Below are positions 42,008-49,330 of a DNA stretch of 50,248 nucleotides, one piece after another; position 1 is the stretch's first letter, and every line of letters starts with the position of its first letter. The DNA comes from VAZQ01 sp036555745 (GTDB taxonomy: Bacteria > Pseudomonadota > Alphaproteobacteria > Rhizobiales > Xanthobacteraceae): the NCBI GenBank assembly GCA_036555745.1, contig DATBKV010000101.1, positions 1 to 50,248 of the forward strand, in the 5' to 3' direction. The translations under genes and the position numbers were made by a program. Under the pieces are notes generated by a model. It had not been told where the DNA came from, ran no database searches, and saw only the letters and a list, made by a program, of their open reading frames with translations.

Positions 42008-42328
42008 ATGGCGTCTCCGCGCACCGGGAATGCAATGGCGGCAAAATCCAGCCGCCCCGTGACGATCAAGGACTTGGCGGCAAGGCTCGCCAAGGATCAT
42101 GAGCTGACCAAACGCGAGGGAGTGGCCATCCTCGGCGACCTCGTGGGGATGATCACCAAGCATCTCAAGAAGGGCGAGCGCATCCGCATCGCCGGGTTGG
42201 GCATCCTGCAGGTCAAGGCGCGCGCCGCCCGCATGGGGCGCAATCCCGCCACCGGCGAGGCGATCAAGATCAAGGCCAGCAAGAAGGTCGCGTTCCGCGC
42301 CGCCAAGGACCTGAAGGCCGCGATCTAA
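42008..42328 (+). CDS. HU/IHF-family DNA-binding protein
   Basis: 106 residues from ATG 42008, after GAGGAGGGC. TIKDLAARLAKDHELTKREGVAILGDLVGMI is the helical dimerisation part in outline, GERIRIAGLGILQVKARAARMGRNPATGEAI gives the beta arms with the RNPATG(E) DNA-intercalation tip, and KASKKVAFRAAKDLKAA the C-terminal helix. The N-terminal dozen residues (MASPRTGNAMAAKSS) are longer than in typical HU and could be skipped if the ATG at codon 10 is used. It bends and compacts DNA. A hairpin terminator follows. Confidence 0.92.
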   Translation: MASPRTGNAMAAKSSRPVTIKDLAARLAKDHELTKREGVAILGDLVGMITKHLKKGERIRIAGLGILQVKARAARMGRNPATGEAIKIKASKKVAFRAAKDLKAAI

Positions 42329-42442
42329 AGCGCAGCGCTTCACGTTGTTCGCGATTTCGTGCTGAGCGTTTTGCGTCGGCAGTGACCCTGATCCGAGAAG
42401 CATGCAGCTTTTCGGGGTGACGTCGACGTGCCGCGGAATGCG

Positions 42443-42472
42443 CCCCGCCGGTGATCGCCGGCGGGGTATTTT
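42443..42472 (+). terminator. Candidate intrinsic terminator downstream of the HU gene
   Basis: CCCCGCCGG (42443-42451), loop TGATCG, CCGGCGGGG (42458-42466), then TATTTTCG. A perfect nine-base-pair stem with a short, imperfect T stretch, 115 bp after the HU stop. It may also end transcription from the minus-strand gene at 42572. Confidence 0.6.
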
Positions 42473-42571
42473 CGTGTGGATTCGAGTTGTCGGGCGGGGC
42501 CTCACCCGGGGCGGCGACCGCGCTGCGAACGATCTCGTTGGACCGCGGCGTGAGCGGAAGGCCGCTCCTCC

Positions 42572-42850
42572 TCAGTGCCGCATCTCCGAGCCCGACGAGC
42601 TCGCGTATTCGGCCTCGAACTCCGAGATCTCTCGCACGAGGTCGTCGAGGATGCGCTGGCGCGCGGCGGCGTCGCAGCCGGACGTGATTTCCGCCACGGT
42701 CTTGGCGAGCGCGCTGACGATCTCGTCCACGTCGAGCGTGTCCTTCTCGCCGCTGGTCGAGCCGTACTCGGCGTAGAACTCGTCGATCAGGTCGCCGATC
42801 AGGCAGTGCAGGCACGGCCGCTCGTCGTTCGATTCCGTGTCATCCGCCAT
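42572..42850 (-). CDS. Conserved hypothetical acidic protein
   Basis: 92 residues from ATG 42850, chosen because AAAGGA lies eight bases upstream. Very acidic (ADDTESNDER, YAEYGSTSGEKDTLDVDE, REISEFEAEY). A CLHC pair near the N-terminus could hold a metal or disulfide. IGDLIDEFYAEY and EIVSALAKTVAEI are amphipathic helices. No known domain is recognised. Function unknown. Confidence 0.6.
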   Translation of the reverse strand: MADDTESNDERPCLHCLIGDLIDEFYAEYGSTSGEKDTLDVDEIVSALAKTVAEITSGCDAAARQRILDDLVREISEFEAEYASSSGSEMRH

Positions 42851-43291
42851 GGCCATCCTTTCATGCACGCGGCGGACGCCAGGCGCCGCCGCGTCGTCGC
42901 TTCCCGACCTCGCCGCGCTGCACGCCGGGCCGGGGTTTTCTTAGCGGTCCCGGAAAGCTTCGGTTTGGGAGAGCGCTGCTTGCGCTGCTCGGGTCCTACC
43001 CGGCTCCGGACATTCTAAAAAGCCTGGTTCATATATGTTTTTCACGGCGCCATTCCGGGCGGATGCCGCTTTTCCGCCGCAAGCCGGCAACCTGGCGGGC
43101 ATCGCGGACGCAACCTCCTTATCAAGCATCCGCCGGCGAGACCAGAGCCTCCCGAGCCGCGGTGGCCCGGGGCCGTTGGCGGGTCGCCGACACCGCCGGA
43201 TCGCCGGTGCCGCATGCGAGGCCGGCAGAGCGCGCCCGGCATCACCCGCGCCTCAACTTTTCTTGAAGCTCCCCGGACGGGAACGGGTCGC
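42851..43291. other. Intergenic region without supported gene
   Basis: An 87-codon plus-strand frame starting at 43035 exists, but its translation is Arg/Ala/Pro-rich, has no ribosome-binding site and resembles no family. TTCATATATG near 43027 is AT-rich and could be part of a promoter. Otherwise nothing is recognised. Confidence 0.4.
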
Positions 43292-43311
43292 AATGTGACC
43301 CACATCACATT
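43292..43311. promoter_or_regulatory. Candidate Crp/Fnr-family operator, TGTGA-N6-TCACA
   Basis: AATGTGA (43292-43298), six bases CCCACA, TCACATT (43305-43311): a perfect seven-base inverted repeat that fits the E. coli CRP core TGTGA-N6-TCACA exactly. It lies 21 bp before the small gene at 43333. The regulator that binds it is unknown. Confidence 0.45.
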
Positions 43312-43332
43312 CGCCGGGCGCGGAACGCATGT

Positions 43333-43527
43333 ATGAGCAATCCCCTGATCGAGGAGTTCGTCATGCCCGAGAAATACACGCCGAACCCCATGCAGACCCG
43401 CGCCGAGGCTTCGCCAGCCGGGAGCGGCTGGTCGAAGGCCGAGTTCGTCGCGCTCGAAAGACGCTGGTCGTTCCTGGAGCGGGTCGGCGATGGCAAGGTG
43501 GATGCCGAGGGCATCGAGCGGATCTAG
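43333..43527 (+). CDS. Small conserved hypothetical protein
   Basis: 64 residues from ATG 43333, or 54 from ATG 43363, which has the better ribosome-binding site (GAGGAG six bases upstream). PEKYTPNPMQTRAEASPA is followed by a helical WSKAEFVALERRWSFLERVGDGKVDAEGIER. No domain is recognised. It lies immediately downstream of a Crp-like palindrome, so it may be regulated by a Crp/Fnr protein. Confidence 0.5.
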   Translation: MSNPLIEEFVMPEKYTPNPMQTRAEASPAGSGWSKAEFVALERRWSFLERVGDGKVDAEGIERI

Positions 43528-43685
43528 GTTGTGTTGCTCATAAAATCGGCCAGCCCTGTCGGCGGTCCGACAAACCAGGATACTGAGAGGGCATGCCCAC
43601 GGGGCCGCTTTCGACGCAAAACTGGACGCGGCAGAGTTGGCGCCCAATCGTGCGCAAGATTCGTTTGAAGTGATCATCTCGGTCG

Positions 43686-43916
43686 CGTCTGCCTTTCGGC
43701 GCGGCTCCGATCGGCGCGACCTACGCGCTCGAGCCCCACTGGTTCCTGAATGTCGGCAACATCTATGCGCGCTAGGCGAGCTACAGCATCCAGGACTCGT
43801 TCAGCTTTTCGAACCAGAACGGAGCGCTGGTGAGCAGCGGCACCGCGTTCCTGAACGCCCAGCAGCGAATCACCAATCAGTCCCTCGCGCGCACGCTCAA
43901 TCGACAGTTCTGGTGA
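43686..43916 (+). pseudogene. Remnant of an outer-membrane beta-barrel protein C-terminus
   Basis: In one frame the sequence reads LPFGAAPIGATYALEPHWFL, then NVGNIYAR, an in-frame TAG (43773-43775), ASYSIQDSFSFSNQ and so on to LARTLNRQFW and TGA. Alternating beta-strand residues and the terminal aromatic FW are typical of outer-membrane barrel ends. The upstream part of the gene is missing, and an internal stop breaks what is left, so it is a decayed end. It lies just before the tRNA/island junction, which may be the reason for its truncation. Confidence 0.5.
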
Positions 43917-44006
43917 AGATCGGCGCTGCGAGGGCATAGCGTCGGCGACGACTTGCCGGCGATTGCAATTCCGGCGCCCACGGTTCGCATGCATGCCGAT
44001 GAATGC

Positions 44007-44083
44007 TGGCGGTCCCGACAGGACTCGAACCTGTGACCTTCGGTTTAGGAAACCGCTGCTCTATCCGGCTGAGCTACGGGACC
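44007..44083 (-). tRNA. tRNA-Arg (CCU anticodon)
   Basis: On the minus strand the sequence begins GGTCCCGTAGCTCAGC and ends GTTCGAGTCCTGTCGGGACC-G-CCA, a perfect seven-base acceptor stem with an encoded CCA. The anticodon loop TTCCTAA sits in the CGGT/ACCG stem, giving anticodon CCT (reads AGG). It is a known integration target for tyrosine-recombinase elements, and an integrase gene ends 33 bp from its 5-prime side. The plus strand of this tRNA produces a well-known spurious open frame. Confidence 0.93.
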
Positions 44084-44116
44084 ATAAGGGTTTTTTCGGT
44101 TCTAGTCGTCGATTTG

Positions 44117-45265
44117 CTACCGAATTGCTACCCAAATGTTGAAGGCTGCGTCAATACGGGCCACCGCATCTTCCTGCATCCCTGGGATTACGTGGCTATA
44201 GGTATCCAAGGTTAGGCCAACGGTCGCGTGGCCCAGGCGCTCTGAGGCAATCTTCGGGTGCACACCTGACGCTAACATGTGCGTCGCATGAGAGTGGCGC
44301 AAGTCGTGGAATCGCACACGCGGCAGGTTGGTCCCCGCCAGGAACCGATGCCATGCGTGAGTCAATGACTGTGGCTGAATCGCTTGCCCGCCCTCGCCAG
44401 CACAGACGAAGCAATCATCGTCGAGTCGGACTCCGAGCTTGAGTAGCTCCTCGGCCTGCCTCGCGCGCCAGGCGCGTAGCTCCGCTATGACCCTGGCTGG
44501 CAGCGCGACCTTGCGGCCGCGACCGGATTTGGGTGCCTTGAGTCTTACGCCCTGTCGCGTCTGCTCGAAGCTCTCGATCACAGCGATCTGCCCCTTATCC
44601 AGGTCAATGTAACGCCACCGCAACGCAACAATTTCGCCACGGCGGAGCCCCAGCATTCCAGCAAGCATCATCGGCACGAAGATGCGAAGCGGTCTGGCCA
44701 GTTCCAGGGCCTCGGCCATGGTCGGAATATCCCACACGTTCAATGCGCGCCGTTCGACACGCGGGGGATCAACGTCATCGCAGGGGTTTCGGGATAGAAT
44801 TCGCCAACGCACAGCCTGCCGCAGGGCTTGCGAAAGGACCCGATGGCAATGACCCACCGACCGGGGTGAAAGTCCGCCAACACCTTTCCTACGGCCACAG
44901 GAAAGCATTTTGGCATAGGCCGAACTGATCGCCACGGGCTGGAGCTTGGTCAACAACATCGTGCCGAGCGTGGGGGCGAGGTATGTGCGGACAATCTCAC
45001 TATACCGCTCATGCGTCCGTGGGGCGACCTGTGGCTTGATGTATTCCAGCCATCGGTCGAGGTACTGCGCCACCGTGGTTCGACTCGGCTCGATTGAAGA
45101 GCCGTTCTGCAGCTCGGAAACCAGCCTCGCGCACTCGACCTGCGCCTGCCGCTTGGTGCCTGCAAACGAATGCCAGCGGCGCTTGCGCTTGCCAGTCTCA
45201 GCATCGCGCATTTCGAGCACGATGGCCCAATGCCCGGGTGATCGCTCGCGAATATGCCCCTTCAT
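44117..45265 (-). CDS. Tyrosine recombinase (site-specific integrase)
   Basis: 382 residues from ATG 45265, with AAAGGAG eight bases upstream. A SAM-like N-terminal DNA-binding domain (VAQYLDRWLEYIKPQVAP, about 65-120) precedes the catalytic domain. The catalytic residues are Arg208 (GLRRGE), His320 and Arg323 (HDLRH), His346 (LGHATVG) and Tyr356 (DTYSH). It catalyses integration and excision of the island at the neighbouring tRNA-Arg. Its ATG overlaps the stop of the regulator gene by four bases, so the two are made together. The gene reads toward the tRNA, ending 33 bp from its 5-prime end. Confidence 0.93.
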   Translation of the reverse strand: MKGHIRERSPGHWAIVLEMRDAETGKRKRRWHSFAGTKRQAQVECARLVSELQNGSSIEPSRTTVAQYLDRWLEYIKPQVAPRTHERYSEIVRTYLAPTLGTMLLTKLQPVAISSAYAKMLSCGRRKGVGGLSPRSVGHCHRVLSQALRQAVRWRILSRNPCDDVDPPRVERRALNVWDIPTMAEALELARPLRIFVPMMLAGMLGLRRGEIVALRWRYIDLDKGQIAVIESFEQTRQGVRLKAPKSGRGRKVALPARVIAELRAWRARQAEELLKLGVRLDDDCFVCAGEGGQAIQPQSLTHAWHRFLAGTNLPRVRFHDLRHSHATHMLASGVHPKIASERLGHATVGLTLDTYSHVIPGMQEDAVARIDAAFNIWVAIR

Positions 45266-45897
45266 CGACGGCGCTCCTTTTGATTTGATTTGCGTGTACG
45301 GTCCCAACCGGACCCCAGGTCAGAGAAAAGGTCCGCATATGCGTACCACTCATCTGGGACATGGTAGCCAGGAGGGGGCGAAGTCCGTGACAAGCGCCCG
45401 CCTTGGTCAAGATCCATTTCGATCCACGAAATCACCCAGCCTGCTTCGTGCTGGCCAACTTCAATTGGAGTTAGACAGCGATCACGGGAGGCTGGAGGCA
45501 CTTTTGCCGCTGCCGCCTCAACTTTTGCTGGGACCTCCAGCGCTTCATGCGGAGCGAAGTGAAACACTAGAAACTCAAGCGCATGCCGGAGCGCATCGCC
45601 GGTAAACGTGTCGTCGAGCCATCGCTTTTCGGTTGCGCCCTCGACTCTTTCAGTAACGAGCGCGACGGCTTTAGCTAACGTGCGAACATGTCGTTTGTGA
45701 GCACGCTCGCGATCACGCCTTATCGAGTCATCAAGACGATGTTCGACTTCTTGCGATAGGGAGCGGCCACTCTTCTGCGCCGCGCGCTCCAGGTCTGCCC
45801 GTGTCTTGGGCGTGATCCGCGTCGTAAGCATCGCGGTTTTTCCTGTGAATTCCCCCCGCGGCTTTCGGCCGCCGCCAGGTGCTCGTCTGCGCGCCAT
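45262..45897 (-). CDS. Arc/ribbon-helix-helix-type DNA-binding protein, probable regulator of the integrase
   Basis: 211 residues from ATG 45897. The motif LTTRITPKTRADLERAAQK...SLSQEVEHRL (residues about 24-55) is a ribbon-helix-helix fold like Arc and CopG, which binds operators as dimers. The N-terminal RRRAPGGGRKPRGEF is basic. The rest (about 100-210) is of unknown fold. It is cotranscribed with the integrase. Its promoter overlaps a perfect palindrome (45961-45972), so autoregulation is likely. The ATG at codon 23 has an equally good AGGA and is an alternative start. Confidence 0.75.
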   Translation of the reverse strand: MARRRAPGGGRKPRGEFTGKTAMLTTRITPKTRADLERAAQKSGRSLSQEVEHRLDDSIRRDRERAHKRHVRTLAKAVALVTERVEGATEKRWLDDTFTGDALRHALEFLVFHFAPHEALEVPAKVEAAAAKVPPASRDRCLTPIEVGQHEAGWVISWIEMDLDQGGRLSRTSPPPGYHVPDEWYAYADLFSDLGSGWDRTRKSNQKERRR

Positions 45898-45948
45898 TCC
45901 CGTCTCGATCCGTTACCCGACCCCAGGCTTCAGTTAATTGTCTGCACA

Positions 45949-46006
45949 TTCCGCGTGATTGTATTCGAATACGATGCCATTGCAAGGCAAAATATGCTAC
46001 GCGGAA
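45949..46006 (-). promoter_or_regulatory. Operator-promoter of the regulator-integrase operon
   Basis: On the minus strand a -35 TTGCAA (45980-45985), a 16-bp spacer and a -10 TACAAT (45958-45963) make a good sigma-70-type promoter. The perfect 12-bp palindrome GTATTCGAATAC (45961-45972) covers the -10/spacer boundary. TTCCGCGT (45949-45956) and ACGCGGAA (45999-46006) are a second, more widely spaced inverted pair flanking it. This arrangement suits repression by the ribbon-helix-helix protein or the divergent excisionase-like protein. Confidence 0.6.
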
Positions 46007-46035
46007 GGTCAGTTTAATCCATAGGAGCCGGCAAA

Positions 46036-46272
46036 ATGACGCCCGAACATCCCAAGACCCTGAGCGTCCCTCACGTGGGGAAGTATTACTTCGCGCTGTC
46101 GCGGGGCGCGAGTTATGCGGCAGCGGCTCGTGGGGAGATTCCAACAATCAGATTTGGCAGAAAGCTACGAGTGCCAATCGTTGCCGTCGAGCGGATGCTC
46201 GCGGAGGCGGGCAACACAGCCGGTGTGAAGCGCGGTGAACCTTTTGACGCCGGACAAGAGCGCAAGCGCTGA
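46036..46272 (+). CDS. Small helix-turn-helix protein, excisionase-like
   Basis: 78 residues from ATG 46036 with AGGAG upstream. LSVPHVGKYYFALSRGASYAAAARGEIPTIRFGRKLRVPIVAVERML matches, in outline, the HTH_17/MerR-type winged-helix of excisionases and AlpA-like regulators (YYFALSRG...G.IPTIRFGRK.RVP). It is divergent from the integrase-regulator operon, with the operator-promoter between them. A role as recombination directionality factor is inferred from fold and position. Confidence 0.7.
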   Translation: MTPEHPKTLSVPHVGKYYFALSRGASYAAAARGEIPTIRFGRKLRVPIVAVERMLAEAGNTAGVKRGEPFDAGQERKR

Positions 46273-46280
46273 GGCTCGCG

Positions 46281-46415
46281 ATGAGCGCCGCCGACATTGC
46301 CTATGCGCTCGGCGACGTACGCCGCGCGGAAACGCAGCTGGCGCGGCCGCTGCCCGCTGCATGCCCGCCCCGAGAGGGCGCGCGAAATAGTCGACGGTGC
46401 CGAGGAGAAGCCTGA
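46281..46415 (+). pseudogene. Frameshifted N-terminal fragment of a CHC2-type primase
   Basis: The frame starting at ATG 46281 reads MSAADIAYALGDVRRAE and then loses sense, while the +1 frame from there reads RSWRGRCPLHARPE. Joined, they recall the primase start IAYALGDVRRAGRxWRGRCPLHGG, where CPLH is part of the zinc-binding motif. A single-base shift near 46328 therefore explains the break. Only the N-terminus is left. It precedes the intact replication gene, which lacks such a zinc finger, so it is probably a decayed relative or a rearranged original start. Confidence 0.4.
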
Positions 46416-46557
46416 GCAGCCGCGGCCACGCCTGCTCCGCTCAGCCACGAACACGGCGTATGAACAAGCTTCGCCGCCACCGCGGCAAAGAGCGCGCGCC
46501 GCGCGATCGGCGCAACGACCCGTCGCCAAAGGGCGGCGGAAATCGGAGAACAGTCCC

Positions 46558-47190
46558 ATGAACAAGCTTGCGACGAAGGCCACCTTTATCGACGGGTTGG
46601 CCGAAGAAGTTGCCGAATTGAAGGGGAACGGGTTTGGTCCGCTGCTGAAATACGACTACGCCAAAGAGAAGTACTTCGTCGGTGAAGACGAAGTCCCGCT
46701 CGGGCGAGAATTTATCGCGCATTGTGATCAATACGCGCGCGGATGGACCAAGTTCGTCGACAAGGTGCCGGTCGACGTGCGTGTGTTTAAGATCGGCAAC
46801 GGCAAGCCACCGGAGCGTCATGAATTGGACGAGTTGCAGCTTGCCGATACGGAGAACGACCTCTGGGTTTTCCAGCGGTTCCTGCCGCTGGAAGACTTAG
46901 AAACTGGCGAGATCATCGTGTTCGTCTCCAAGAGCGTCGGCGGCAAGATCGCGCTCGGTGATCTGCTCAGCACTTTTGGGGCCAACGCGCATCGCGGCCT
47001 GCCGATGGTGAAGCTCGCGACCGGCAGCTTCAACACCAAAAGCTTTGGCAAAAAGCCGAGGCCGGTTTTCGTAATTATGGGCTATTCCGGCGGTGACACC
47101 AAGAAGACCCTTATGTCCCTAAACGAGCCGGGACCGCCAAATTACGAGCCCGGCGATCCCGGCCCCACCTTCGAGAGCGTCGATTTCTGA
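46558..47190 (+). CDS. Conserved hypothetical island/phage protein
   Basis: 210 residues from ATG 46558, with CGGAGA upstream; the longer frame above is the decayed primase region. FGPLLKYDYAKEKYFVGEDE, GREFIAHCDQYARGWTKFVD, DVRVFKIGNGKPPERHELDE and VKLATGSFNTKSFGKKPRPVF are distinctive, hydrophilic and well conserved in composition. No motif is recognised. I have seen such proteins next to the toprim/RecA replication gene of rhizobial prophages, so a DNA-metabolism role (single-strand binding or similar) is a guess. 55 bp separate it from the replication gene. Confidence 0.65.
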   Translation: MNKLATKATFIDGLAEEVAELKGNGFGPLLKYDYAKEKYFVGEDEVPLGREFIAHCDQYARGWTKFVDKVPVDVRVFKIGNGKPPERHELDELQLADTENDLWVFQRFLPLEDLETGEIIVFVSKSVGGKIALGDLLSTFGANAHRGLPMVKLATGSFNTKSFGKKPRPVFVIMGYSGGDTKKTLMSLNEPGPPNYEPGDPGPTFESVDF

Positions 47191-47245
47191 TTCCTACTAC
47201 GGAGCCGTCGAGGGCAACGCGACGGCTCCAACGTAGAGTGCCAAA

Positions 47246-49309
47246 ATGGCGGAAGACCATATCGGTTCGCCAGCAAGCTTGCAACAACTCGCGGCCGCGC
47301 TCGGCGGCGACATAACCAATGGTCAAATTCTTGCACCAGGACCGGGACATTCGCCGCAAGATCGCAGTTTGAGCGTCAAGCTAGACGCTGGCGCGCCTGA
47401 GGGCTTCCTCATCCATTCGTTTAGCGGCGACGACCCTATTGCTTGCCGTCACCATGTACGCTTGAGGCTCGGCCTATCGCCACGGCAGGCCAACGGCGGT
47501 AAGCGCCGACGGGCCGAAGCCGAAATTGAAGAGGCGCTAGCCGCAGCGATCACGGCGCAGGCCACCAGTAGCAAAGCAACGCCAGTGGTGACGCGCTACG
47601 ACTACACCGACGAAAACGGCACGGTACTGTACCAGGTCCAGCGCCACCAACCGAAGCGTTTTACTCAGCGCCGACCGGACGGGAACGGCGGCTGGAGCTA
47701 CCAGCTCGGCGACGTGCGCCGCGTGCTGTACCGCCTGCCCGAACTGTTGAAGTATCCTGACGGCACCGTGTTCGTCTGCGAGGGCGAGAAAGACGCCGAC
47801 AACGTCGCCGCATTGGGCTACTGCGCAACCACGCTATCTGGCGGCAGCAAGTGGATCGATGAACATTTGCGCGTAATGGCAGGCCGCGATCTGATCGTGC
47901 TGGAGGACGATGACGAGACCGGACACAAGAAAGCGCTCGCCGCGGCCAGAGCACTGCACGGTGTGGCCGCCACAGTGCGGGTGGTGAAGTTTCCCGGCTT
48001 CAAGGATGTTTCCGATTGGCTGGAAGCCGATACCCGCAACGCCAATAAGTTAGTTGAGACCTGTTTTGATGCGCCACTATGGACGCCGCTCGAAAACGCG
48101 GCGCGCGCCGACGATGACAGCGACAGCGGTGGGAACGGCGGTGTTGAGCCGACACCCGCCCAACAGCAGACGCCAACGGCAGCTCCGCCGCCAACTATCG
48201 TCGCCTCGCCATTTGCTTGGCGCGAGCCAACCAGCCTCCCGCAACGCGCCTGGCTCTACGGCCGTCATTACATCCGGCAATTCGTGACCTGCACCATCGC
48301 ACCCGGCGGGCACGGCAAGACCTCGCTCGTCATCGTGGAGGCACTGGCGCTGGCCAGCGGAAGCGCATTGCTCGGGATCACACCGACCGAGCGCGCGCGA
48401 GTGTGGCTATGGAACGGCGAGGACCCAATCGACGAGGTGGACCGCAGGATTACGGCGGCGATGATTCAGCACCAGATCGAGCCGCAGCATATTGAGGGGT
48501 ACCTTTTTCGCAACACCGGCCGGGACACGCCGATCGTACTAGCGACACAAACCCGCACCGGTACCATCATCGCCAAGCCGGTGGTCAACGCCATGATCGA
48601 GGCCATCAAGCAAAACAAGATCAGCGCACTTGTCATTGACCCTTTCGTAAAGAGCCACAAGGTCAACGAGAGCGACAACAACGCCATCGACGCAGTGGCA
48701 ACTCAGTGGGCGGAAATTGCGGACGTCACCAATTGCGCGATCGAGCTGCTGCACCACCCGCGCAAAACCGGCGGCGCCGAAATAACCGTCGAGGACAGCA
48801 GGGGCGCGATCGCGCTGATTAACGCCTCACGCTCGGCCCGCGTGCTCAACAAGATGAGCAGGCAGGAGGCGGAAGATGCAGGGATCGAAACAAGGGCCGC
48901 GTGGCGCTACTTCCGGCTCGACAACGGCAAAGCCAGCATGGCACCGCCACCCGAGCGCGCCAACTGGTACCAGCTCGTCTCCGTACCACTTGGCAACGGC
49001 GACGATGTCGGCGCCGTGGCCGCCTGGACATGGCCAGACCCCTTCGCAGGTGTGACCATGCATGATCTACGGGCCGTGCAGAAAGAGGTCGGCGAAGGCG
49101 GGCCATGGCGATCCGACATCCGCGCCGACAATTGGGCCGGCAAGCCGATCGCCAGGGCCCTCAAGCTCGATCTTGCCAAGGACAACGACAAGAAGAAGGT
49201 CAAATCCATGCTGAAGGTCTGGATCAGGAACGGCATGCTCGTCGAGGAGGAAGGCGAGGGGCGTGGTCGCCACGCCGTAAAGCTCATCAAGGTAGGAACC
49301 CGAGCCTGA
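47246..49309 (+). CDS. Toprim/RecA-like AAA ATPase replication protein (primase-helicase type)
   Basis: 687 residues. The N-terminal 80 residues (GQILAPGPGHSPQDRSLSV, GFLIHSFSGDDPIACRHHV) are primase-like without a zinc finger. The toprim domain shows EGEKDADN (179-186) and LEDDDETG (219-226). A Pro/Gln-rich linker (about 295-320) leads to a RecA-like ATPase: Walker A APGGHGKTS (352-360), Walker B ALVIDPF (461-467) and LLHHPRKTGG (501-510). It probably unwinds and primes the excised element's DNA, as RepA/gp4-like proteins do. The C-terminal tail is winged-helix-like (AKDNDKKKVKSMLKVWI). The start ATG lacks a strong ribosome-binding site. Confidence 0.85.
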   Translation: MAEDHIGSPASLQQLAAALGGDITNGQILAPGPGHSPQDRSLSVKLDAGAPEGFLIHSFSGDDPIACRHHVRLRLGLSPRQANGGKRRRAEAEIEEALAAAITAQATSSKATPVVTRYDYTDENGTVLYQVQRHQPKRFTQRRPDGNGGWSYQLGDVRRVLYRLPELLKYPDGTVFVCEGEKDADNVAALGYCATTLSGGSKWIDEHLRVMAGRDLIVLEDDDETGHKKALAAARALHGVAATVRVVKFPGFKDVSDWLEADTRNANKLVETCFDAPLWTPLENAARADDDSDSGGNGGVEPTPAQQQTPTAAPPPTIVASPFAWREPTSLPQRAWLYGRHYIRQFVTCTIAPGGHGKTSLVIVEALALASGSALLGITPTERARVWLWNGEDPIDEVDRRITAAMIQHQIEPQHIEGYLFRNTGRDTPIVLATQTRTGTIIAKPVVNAMIEAIKQNKISALVIDPFVKSHKVNESDNNAIDAVATQWAEIADVTNCAIELLHHPRKTGGAEITVEDSRGAIALINASRSARVLNKMSRQEAEDAGIETRAAWRYFRLDNGKASMAPPPERANWYQLVSVPLGNGDDVGAVAAWTWPDPFAGVTMHDLRAVQKEVGEGGPWRSDIRADNWAGKPIARALKLDLAKDNDKKKVKSMLKVWIRNGMLVEEEGEGRGRHAVKLIKVGTRA

Positions 49310-49330
49310 CATGGAGGGGCAAATCCAAAC

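Noticed and set aside
43035..43298. An 87-codon plus-strand gene
   Set aside because: No ribosome-binding site, Arg/Ala/Pro-rich translation and no similarity I recognise; it ends within the region of the Crp-like palindrome.
44003..44215. Plus-strand reading frame over the tRNA (MLAVPTGLEPVTFGLGNRC...)
   Set aside because: It is the antisense of tRNA-Arg(CCU), a frequent spurious protein prediction; the tRNA folds perfectly on the minus strand.
46460..46561. A 33-codon gene MNKLRRHRGKERAPRDR... coupled to the next start
   Set aside because: Short, very basic, no ribosome-binding site; it lies in the decayed primase region, and the overlap with the next ATG could be chance.
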